From the NCBI GenBank assembly GCA_040902585.1, contig JBBDXA010000045.1, positions 1 to 46,264 on the forward strand: DNA of 46,264 bases. The letters run 5' to 3'. The translations under genes and the position numbers were made by a program. The notes under the pieces are model-generated. The model was not told where the DNA came from. It worked only from the letters and a program-made list of their open reading frames with translations, and ran no database searches. This DNA is from JBBDXA01 sp040902585 (GTDB lineage: Bacteria > Planctomycetota > Phycisphaerae > Phycisphaerales > Phycisphaeraceae). Below, piece by piece: positions 7,678 through 13,605 of the stretch (position 1 is its first letter; each line of letters opens with the position of its first letter).

Positions 7678-9633
7678 TTGTTTCAAAAGCCTTTCGTTCG
7701 CTGGCTCGTGGTTCTGATCGCCCTCGTCGGCGGCGGCATCGTGCTGCGCGCCGTTCTGCAATGGCGCGATCTGTCCGAAGTTGCCGATGTCGCGACCGTC
7801 GTCTTCGTCGTACTCGCCTCCGCGTGGTGCTACATCGGCCTCTTCTGGATGTGGGAACAGCACTGGGCGAAGGTTGCCACGGTGTATCTCGGCGTGAGCA
7901 ATTACGTCTGGCTGTCCGCGGCCATCGCCTTGTGGCAAGAGCGCCAGGACCTGGCGCTGGCGTTCATGGGTTTCTGGGGGCTGCTCGTCGTCGGACTCTC
8001 GGGCATCGCGGCCATCCGCGCTCTGTGCATGCCCAGTTCGCCGATCTTCGGCATCGCCCGCACCGTCATCAACCAGGCCGCCCGGTTTCACATCACCGAA
8101 GCGGTCATCGTCGTGGTCGTTCTTCTCATCCTCGGTCTGCCGAGTTGGCTCGAAGAAAACCGCATCGACTATCGGCTCACGTTCTATCTCACCTGGTCGC
8201 TGCGCCTTTCCATCACCGCCCTGAGCGTGGTCACAGCCGTGCTCGCCGCGTTCACCATCACCTACGACCTGACCCGCAAGCAGATGTTCATGCTTGCGTC
8301 CAAGCCTGTCAGCCGCTTCGCCTACCTTGCGGGCAAGTGGCTCGGCCTGGCGCTGCTGGACCTGGTGCTGGTGGCGATCGTCGGGCTGGGCGTCTGGCTG
8401 GGCGCGATGCTGATCTACACCGCCCCGATTCCCGAAAACGCCGAGCCGGAGGTGCAGTGGAGTAAGACGCTCGCCGAGACGGAGGTGCTCACCTCGCGCG
8501 TTATCGCCCTGCCCCGGCCGCACGAAAACAACGGCTCGGACCAGATGCTCCGCGCCGAACTCGCACAACTCCATCGCGAGCGACCCGACATCTGGCCCGA
8601 CACGATCGAAAAGCTTTCATCCGGCGCCCTCGGCGAAGTGCGCGGCAAGGCCCTGGCGCGATGGCACACCATTCCGCCCGGCGGCCTGCGCATCTACAAG
8701 TTCACCGGCTTCGAGGAGTTCCGCCGCGTCTGGCAGGAGTTCATGCAGCGCATCAACGCCCTGAAAACGCGGATGGATGAGTTGACCAAACAGGAGCGAA
8801 AAGAAGAGGCCGCCGCCGTGCGCGCCCAGATCGAAGCGCTCGTCAAGAAGATGCCGCAGACTTCGCTGCGTCTGCGCTTCAAGCCCAAGTACGAAACCGC
8901 GCCGGATGACGAGAAGGTTCACATGGTCTGGCAGGTCGGCAACTTCCGCGAGGCCCTCATGCCGATGGTGAACAACACCGTCCGCGAGAAGCCGGTGCCC
9001 TATCAGTTCATTGCCGAGGACGGCTCGATCACCATCGGCCTGTACAACGTCAACGCCGCCAACCCGCAGGCCACGCATCCATCCAACATCAAATTCGTTC
9101 CCATCGAAGGCCTTCAACTCATCTACCAGTCCGGCACGTTTGAAGGCAACGTCGTCGCCTCCATGTTCATCCACTGGGTGCGCCTCGCGTTCCTGGCGAT
9201 GGTCGGCCTGGCGTGCGGTACGTTCCTGGGATTCCCCATGGCGGTGGCGACCACGATCTTCATCCTCGCCATCGCCAGCCTCAGCGGTTATGCCGGCGAA
9301 GCGCTGGCCAGTTACACGCCGCTGAATGTCGTCGGCAAAGGCTGGTGGGAGATCTTCACCGATGTGTTCGCAGGCATGTGGGCAGCCGTCACCGCCCTGG
9401 ACTTCGGCGCACTCACCAAGCTGTTCATCAAACTCCTGGGCGACATCGTGCTCTTCCTCATTCCATCCTTCAGCGAGTACAACCCGACGCCACTGCTGGC
9501 GGACGGCCGGGCGGTGAGCCTCTCGCTCATCCTGCGTTCCGCGTTCTACGTCGGCGTCGTCTGGACCGGCGCGTTCGCCTTCATCGGCTGGCTGCTTTTC
9601 CGCAACAAGGAACTGGCGCGGATCACGGTGTGA
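7678..9633 (+). CDS. Large ABC-2 type permease with central soluble domain
   Basis: A 651-residue protein. Residues 1-250 contain about six hydrophobic segments, including the ABC-2 loop motif SKPVSRFAYLAGKWLG near 205-220. Residues about 255-500 are soluble, with a charged probable coiled coil near 360-400 (RINALKTRMDELTKQ region). Residues about 500-650 contain several further membrane segments. A large extracytoplasmic insert between the first and second membrane blocks is typical of some ABC-2 exporters. It directly follows the ABC ATPase (61-bp gap) and is the last gene of the cluster. The start is uncertain: an in-frame stop lies just upstream of the TTG at 7678, and the next choice is GTG at 7708. 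The export substrate is not evident. Confidence 0.85.
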   Translation: MFQKPFVRWLVVLIALVGGGIVLRAVLQWRDLSEVADVATVVFVVLASAWCYIGLFWMWEQHWAKVATVYLGVSNYVWLSAAIALWQERQDLALAFMGFWGLLVVGLSGIAAIRALCMPSSPIFGIARTVINQAARFHITEAVIVVVVLLILGLPSWLEENRIDYRLTFYLTWSLRLSITALSVVTAVLAAFTITYDLTRKQMFMLASKPVSRFAYLAGKWLGLALLDLVLVAIVGLGVWLGAMLIYTAPIPENAEPEVQWSKTLAETEVLTSRVIALPRPHENNGSDQMLRAELAQLHRERPDIWPDTIEKLSSGALGEVRGKALARWHTIPPGGLRIYKFTGFEEFRRVWQEFMQRINALKTRMDELTKQERKEEAAAVRAQIEALVKKMPQTSLRLRFKPKYETAPDDEKVHMVWQVGNFREALMPMVNNTVREKPVPYQFIAEDGSITIGLYNVNAANPQATHPSNIKFVPIEGLQLIYQSGTFEGNVVASMFIHWVRLAFLAMVGLACGTFLGFPMAVATTIFILAIASLSGYAGEALASYTPLNVVGKGWWEIFTDVFAGMWAAVTALDFGALTKLFIKLLGDIVLFLIPSFSEYNPTPLLADGRAVSLSLILRSAFYVGVVWTGAFAFIGWLLFRNKELARITV

Positions 9634-9640
9634 GAAATGT

Positions 9641-9697
9641 CCTGAGTCAAGACTCAGGACTCAAGACTCAAGACTCAGGACTCAGGCCCCAGGACCC
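9641..9697. repeat. GACTCAGGACTCAAG word repeat at a convergent gene end
   Basis: About seven copies of GACTCAGGA/GACTCAAG lie between the stop of the permease and the 3' end of the DUF1080 gene. The repeat extends into that reading frame: the codons for its final Pro-Glu-Ser and stop come from the repeat word CCTGAGTCCTGA read on the minus strand. The first unit (CCTGAGTC) is inverted relative to the rest, so a small hairpin is possible. Confidence 0.8.
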
Positions 9698-10334
9698 TCA
9701 CCTTCATCTCCCGCAGCTTCACCCACCCATCGTGCCCCTCAGCTCCGTAGGTCTGAAAACCGATCACACCTTTCTGAAGCAGCTTCGCATCAGGCTTTTC
9801 ATCCTTGTAATCCGCCACTTGTTTGCCGTTGAGGACGACGGTGATGTGTCCGCCCTTTGCGGTGATCTTCATCGTGTTCCACTCGCGCGGTTTGCGCACT
9901 TCATCCTTCTCATCGCCCTTGGCGAGCCACTGGGTGGTGTAGATGCCGCCGCAGTATTCCTCAGCCGCGCCGCGTCCGATGTTGACCTGATACCCGGTCC
10001 TGCGGGCGGTGCCTTCATCGTTGCGCAGGTAGACGCCGGAGTTGTACTTGCCGTGCTCATCGATCATGAACTCGACGTAGAACTCAAAGTCCTTGAAGGC
10101 TTCGGTGGTGGCGAGCAGTCCGGAGCGTTTGGGATCGCCGAACTGTCCGCCGATGATGACGCCGTCCTCGACCTTCCATATCGCCGAGCCGATCGCCTTG
10201 AAGCCGGTGAGGTCTTTACCGTTGAATAGAGAGCGCCAGCCGGCGTCTTTGGCGGCATCCTCGGCGAGTAGGGGTGCGGTGAAGGCGAGCGATGCGGCGA
10301 GGGCGACGAGTGTGATGCGAAGCAGGCGTTGCAT
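9675..10334 (-). CDS. Exported DUF1080 (3-keto-disaccharide hydrolase-like) protein
   Basis: A 219-residue protein with a signal peptide (hydrophobic residues about 3-20, ending in an Ala-rich site before EDAAKDAG). A DUF1080 domain follows: GWRSLFNGKDLTGFK, then WKVEDGVI, SGVYLRNDEG, and EWNTMKITAKGG with VVLNGKQV. The fold is a concanavalin-like jelly roll. The domain is very common in planctomycetes; some members act on 3-keto sugars, but the substrate here is not shown. The longer frame starts at 10346, but the second ATG (10334) has GGAG just upstream and sits directly before the signal peptide. The last three residues and stop codon lie in the repeat at 9641-9697. Confidence 0.88.
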   Translation of the reverse strand: MQRLLRITLVALAASLAFTAPLLAEDAAKDAGWRSLFNGKDLTGFKAIGSAIWKVEDGVIIGGQFGDPKRSGLLATTEAFKDFEFYVEFMIDEHGKYNSGVYLRNDEGTARRTGYQVNIGRGAAEEYCGGIYTTQWLAKGDEKDEVRKPREWNTMKITAKGGHITVVLNGKQVADYKDEKPDAKLLQKGVIGFQTYGAEGHDGWVKLREMKVRVLGPES

Positions 10335-10443
10335 GAGTGTCTCCATCGATGAAAGCGATCTTGTTCAGCGGGTGTCGGGCAGGATAATCATCATATATCG
10401 GCGGGCTTGCCCGTCATGCGTGCCACGTTTTCAGGAACCACAC

Positions 10444-10812
10444 GTGAAGCTTTTCGTCTACGGCACCCTCAAACGCGGTCACTGCCGGGCCTTCGTGCTC
10501 GACGCCCAGCGATTCCTGCGCGAAGCTGTTACGCAGCCTCGATATCGATTGCATGATGTGGGCCCGTACCCCGCCCTCGTCCAAGCGAGCGAAAACGGTA
10601 AGGCCATCGAAGGTGAACTTTGGGAGATCGAAGACGCGCTGTTCACGAAGCTCGATGCCATCGAAGGCGTTGATGTGAACCTTTTCGCTCGCCGGGCGAT
10701 TGCGATCGAAAGTGAAACGGAAGTGTCCGCGTACTTCTACCTGCGCGACGTTTCATCGCTGCCCGATCTGGGCCCGCGCTGGGAGCGGCTGACGCCCTTC
10801 GCAGAACTTTGA
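10444..10812 (+). CDS. Gamma-glutamylcyclotransferase-like (AIG2/GGCT fold) protein
   Basis: A 122-residue protein opening VKLFVYGTLKRGHC, the signature strand and loop of the GGCT fold. GELWEIED near residue 60 includes the position of the conserved acidic catalytic residue, followed by LDAIEG. The family converts gamma-glutamyl amines or peptides to 5-oxoproline; the exact substrate cannot be told from sequence. The open frame extends upstream to 10093, but that part is antisense to the DUF1080 gene. GTG at 10444 has AGGA seven bases upstream and gives the family's usual N-terminus. The gene is convergent with the nitrilase, with a large inverted repeat between them. Confidence 0.88.
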   Translation: MKLFVYGTLKRGHCRAFVLDAQRFLREAVTQPRYRLHDVGPYPALVQASENGKAIEGELWEIEDALFTKLDAIEGVDVNLFARRAIAIESETEVSAYFYLRDVSSLPDLGPRWERLTPFAEL

Positions 10813-10920
10813 AAATGCAGAATGCAAAGCATGCAAATAGAAAGTGCAAAATGAAAGGCCGCGTCCGTCGTTTCCGACCTCTTTGCATTTGATATTTGCA
10901 TGCTTTGCATTTTGCATTTC
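10813..10920. repeat. Long imperfect inverted repeat of TGCAAAATGCAAAGCATGC words
   Basis: The left arm begins right after the stop of the GGCT-like gene, and the right arm ends 8 bases before the stop of the nitrilase gene. The right arm read in reverse matches the left over about 38 bases with few differences (shared core ATGCAAAGCATGCAAATA). Each arm is built from the word TGCAAA/TGCATT. The convergent position suits a bidirectional terminator; origin is unknown. Confidence 0.82.
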
Positions 10921-10927
10921 CCCACTC

Positions 10928-11686
10928 TCATCGCATATCCGCCAGAAACGGCAGCTTCGCGCGGTACTCGCGCAGCCCCTTCAGATCGATCTCCGCGCGG
11001 ATCACCGCTTCGCCTTCACCCGCATCCGCAACGATGTCACCGTTCCAGTCCACGATGATCGATCGCCCTTTGTAGGAAAGAAACGGATCCTTCCCGCAGC
11101 GGTTCACGCCGACGACGTAGCACTGGTTCTCGATTCCGCGGGCTTGGAGCAGGCGGATCCAGTGCTGGTAGCGGGCTTCGGGCCAGCTTGCGATGACGCA
11201 GATGATCTCCGCGCCCAGTCGGGCCGCGCCGCGCATGACTTCGGGGAAGCGAAGGTCGTAACAGACGAAGGGCGAAACGACCGCATCGTGCCACTTGAAG
11301 GAAATCGCTTCATCGCCCGCATCGTGGGCATCGTATTCCTTGCCGAGCGTGAAGGGCCGCATCTTGCGATACCGCGCGACTTCGCCCCCCGGCCCAAACA
11401 CCACCGCTTCGTTGAACCCTTTACCCGGCGAAGCATCGTTCACGACGCCGGCAATGACAGTCGAATCCAACTCTTTCGCAAGCCCTTGAACAAACTTCTC
11501 CGTCGGCCGATTGTCACCTTCCGTCGTCGCGGGCAGGTTGATGCTGAACCCGGTGGCGAACATCTCCGCCAGCACGACGAGCGAGCCCGGCGCGACCTTC
11601 GCCTCGCGCAGCATCGCCGCAGCGTGATCGCAGTTGGCCTGCTTGTTCTCCCACACGATGTCCTGTTGAACGGCGACGATCTGCAT
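10928..11686 (-). CDS. Carbon-nitrogen hydrolase, omega-amidase (YafV/Nit2)-like
   Basis: A 252-residue nitrilase-superfamily enzyme with the Glu-Lys-Cys triad at E41 (LAEMFATGF), K108 (RYRKMRPF) and C142 (FVCYDLRFPE). The EMFxTGF motif and CYDLRFPE resemble YafV/Nit2 omega-amidases, which hydrolyse 2-oxoglutaramate or related 2-oxo-acid amides. It lies 130 bases downstream of an aminotransferase on the same strand, which fits a glutamine transaminase/omega-amidase pair that makes transamination irreversible. The substrate is inferred, and other nitrilase branches remain possible. Confidence 0.88.
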   Translation of the reverse strand: MQIVAVQQDIVWENKQANCDHAAAMLREAKVAPGSLVVLAEMFATGFSINLPATTEGDNRPTEKFVQGLAKELDSTVIAGVVNDASPGKGFNEAVVFGPGGEVARYRKMRPFTLGKEYDAHDAGDEAISFKWHDAVVSPFVCYDLRFPEVMRGAARLGAEIICVIASWPEARYQHWIRLLQARGIENQCYVVGVNRCGKDPFLSYKGRSIIVDWNGDIVADAGEGEAVIRAEIDLKGLREYRAKLPFLADMR

Positions 11687-11695
11687 GTTGAGTTC

Positions 11696-11821
11696 TCACC
11701 ACGGATGGCACGGATGGCACGGATTAAAATGGATCATAGCGTCACATGATCGTCCGTTCGCGTTTTCATCTGTCACGTCCCACTCTTCTCATCCGTGTCA
11801 TCCGTGAAATCCGTGGTCATT
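11696..11821. repeat. Inverted repeat of CACGGATGGCACGGAT words
   Basis: The left arm (11696-11735, ACCACGGATGGCACGGATGG core) and right arm (11789-11821, ATCCGTGTCATCCGTGAAAT core) are imperfect reverse complements, separated by about 53 bases. Each arm holds three copies of CACGGAT or ATCCGTG. It lies between the aminotransferase and the nitrilase, touching the aminotransferase stop. A similar word (ACAGATG) makes up the repeat at 13527-13605. Confidence 0.82.
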
Positions 11822-13019
11822 CTGTCACGATCGCCCGCAGCCCACGCACCAGTCTGCCGATGCCTTCAGCCACCGATTCGCGCTCCAGGGCCCCGAAGGC
11901 GACGCGAAGGCGGCAAGCGGGGTCGATGCCGAAGGTTTGCCCGGGGATTACTGCGATGCCGTGCTCGCGCACCAGTCGTTCCACGATGGTCATGTCTTTT
12001 TGTTTCGTGTCGAGCGTGAGCAGCACGTAGAACGCGCCGTCGGCGCGGGGCACTTCACAGAACGAACCGACACGCGCGAGTTCTTCCATCACCAGTTCGC
12101 GCACGTCTGCGATCGACGCAATCCTCTCACCGCACCACGCCTGTCCCGCTTCCATCGCGCCGACCGCCGCGTACTGACTGATCAGGGGCGGGCAGATCAG
12201 GATCGTGTCCTGAATCTTGCGCACCGCGGCTTCGAGCAGCGCGGGGATGACCATGTACCCGATGCGCCAGCTCGCCATGCCGTAGGACTTAGAGAGCGAA
12301 TACAGACTGATGGTGTAGTTGCTCGCGCCGGGGATGGAGCCGGGCGAGAAGCGAGGGGCTGCGCTGTAGGTGAAATATTCGTAGGCTTCATCGTGGATGT
12401 GAAACAGGCCGCGCGATTGGCACAGGGCGTTGATCTGTCGGAGTGTGTGCGCGTTGTACACCGCGCCGGTGGGGTTGTTGGGCGAGATGGTGGTGATGGC
12501 GCGGGTGCGCGGCGAGATCGCAGCTTCAATCGCGCTCACGATCGGCTGACCATCAGACGTCGTATCCACCGAAACAGGCACCGCGCCCGCAATCGTGATC
12601 GCCATCTCATGATTGAAATAGTACGGCCGCTGAATGATGACCTCATCCCCCGGCTCCCCCGGATCGGTGATCGCCAGCACCGCGTTCATGTACGCCATGT
12701 TGCCGCCCGCGGTGACGATGACGCGGTTGCCTGCGTCGATCGTGATGCCGTTGTCGCGCTGGAGTTTGTCGGCAATGAGCGAGATGAGTTGCGGGATGCC
12801 GCCGACGGCTTTGTACTTGTGATAGTCCGGCTCCGCGAGCGACGCCTGCATGCGCGCCAGTGCCTGCGGCGGTGGGCCGTAGTGAACCACGCCCTGGCCG
12901 AGTGAGATCGTGCCGGGATGGGCGCGGATCAGGTCGCCGACGACGGGGATCATCGGCGACTGCACGCGCGCGAGGCGCTGCGAGATGGCGAACACGGGTG
13001 GGTCGGCAGGTTGGTCCAC
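11817..13019 (-). CDS. Class I/II pyridoxal-phosphate aminotransferase
   Basis: A 400-residue fold-type I enzyme. Key motifs: SPNNPTGAVY near 179-188, HDEAYEYF near 209-216 (the Asp that contacts the pyridine nitrogen) and SLSKSYGMASWRIGY near 241-255, with the PLP lysine at K244. Overall it resembles the aspartate/KAT/methionine aminotransferase group. The next gene on this strand encodes an omega-amidase-like hydrolase, suggesting use of glutamine or a methionine-type donor. The first six residues after the Met are a short unconserved lead. Specificity cannot be fixed from motifs. Confidence 0.92.
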   Translation of the reverse strand: MDQPADPPVFAISQRLARVQSPMIPVVGDLIRAHPGTISLGQGVVHYGPPPQALARMQASLAEPDYHKYKAVGGIPQLISLIADKLQRDNGITIDAGNRVIVTAGGNMAYMNAVLAITDPGEPGDEVIIQRPYYFNHEMAITIAGAVPVSVDTTSDGQPIVSAIEAAISPRTRAITTISPNNPTGAVYNAHTLRQINALCQSRGLFHIHDEAYEYFTYSAAPRFSPGSIPGASNYTISLYSLSKSYGMASWRIGYMVIPALLEAAVRKIQDTILICPPLISQYAAVGAMEAGQAWCGERIASIADVRELVMEELARVGSFCEVPRADGAFYVLLTLDTKQKDMTIVERLVREHGIAVIPGQTFGIDPACRLRVAFGALERESVAEGIGRLVRGLRAIVTE

Positions 13020-13055
13020 AGTTGCTACTGTACCGTGTCGGAGATAAAGCAGATT

Positions 13056-13139
13056 GTTAATGGTTAATGGTTAATGGCCATTGGTGAATGGCTATTGTCA
13101 ATAACCACTAACCAATATCCATTAGCCACTAACCAATAG
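13056..13139. repeat. Inverted repeat of TTAATGG/CCATTAG words in a divergent spacer
   Basis: The left half contains GTTAATGG direct copies followed by ATGGCCATTGGTGAATGG. The right half holds TAACCACTAACC, CCATTAGCC and ACTAACCAATAG, roughly the reverse complement. It is AT-rich against a GC-rich background and fills the spacer between the divergent aminotransferase and rhodanese genes, so it may overlap their promoters. Confidence 0.75.
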
Positions 13140-13148
13140 GTATGTCCC

Positions 13149-13526
13149 ATGGCCAAGCACACGCCGCAGTTTTTGAAGATCGTCGAAGACGCCCGCAGCC
13201 GGATCAAGGAGGTGACGATTGCGGACGTGAAGCCGCGCCTCGATGCGAAGGAGAATTTCCAACTCGTGGATGTGCGCGAGGAGAGCGAGTGGGCGGCGGG
13301 CCACCTGCCCCGCGCGATGCACCTGGGCAAAGGCGTGATCGAACGCGACGTGGAAACGAAGATCCCCGATGCTGATGCGGAAATCATTCTCTACTGCGGC
13401 GGCGGCTATCGCTCCGCGCTCGCTGCGGACAACTTGCAGAAGATGGGCTACACGAATGTGAAGTCGATGGACGGCGGCGTTCGCGCGTGGAAGGACGCTG
13501 GGTTTCCGATTGTGAAGGATGAATGA
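13149..13526 (+). CDS. Rhodanese-like sulfurtransferase
   Basis: A 125-residue single-domain rhodanese: LVDVREESEWAAGHLPRA near 39-56 is the family's first motif, and the active-site loop CGGGYRS begins at C83, with the catalytic Cys present. This length fits GlpE/PspE-type proteins that transfer sulfane sulfur to thiophilic acceptors such as cyanide or thioredoxin. The frame starts right after the AT-rich repeat at 13056-13139. Its end lies next to another inverted repeat, tail to tail with the TPR peptidase gene. The physiological acceptor is unknown. Confidence 0.92.
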   Translation: MAKHTPQFLKIVEDARSRIKEVTIADVKPRLDAKENFQLVDVREESEWAAGHLPRAMHLGKGVIERDVETKIPDADAEIILYCGGGYRSALAADNLQKMGYTNVKSMDGGVRAWKDAGFPIVKDE

Positions 13527-13605
13527 AACCACAGATGAAGACAGATGCACACAGATACGCGATCTGCATTCTCATCTGTGTCTATCAGTGTTTATCTGTG
13601 GTTAA
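13527..13605. repeat. Inverted repeat of ACCACAGATGAAGACAGAT words
   Basis: The left arm (AACCACAGATGAAGACAGAT core) and right arm (ATCTGTGTCTATCAGTGTTT core, ending CTGTGGTT) pair over about 33 bases with several mismatches. It begins immediately after the rhodanese stop and reaches the stop codon of the TPR peptidase gene (TAA at 13602-13604, minus strand). The tail-to-tail position suits a bidirectional terminator. Confidence 0.82.

Noticed and set aside
13056..13605. Repeated words that might be read as a CRISPR array
   Set aside because: Units are shorter than CRISPR repeats, have no regular unique spacers, occur in inverted pairs, and no cas gene is nearby.
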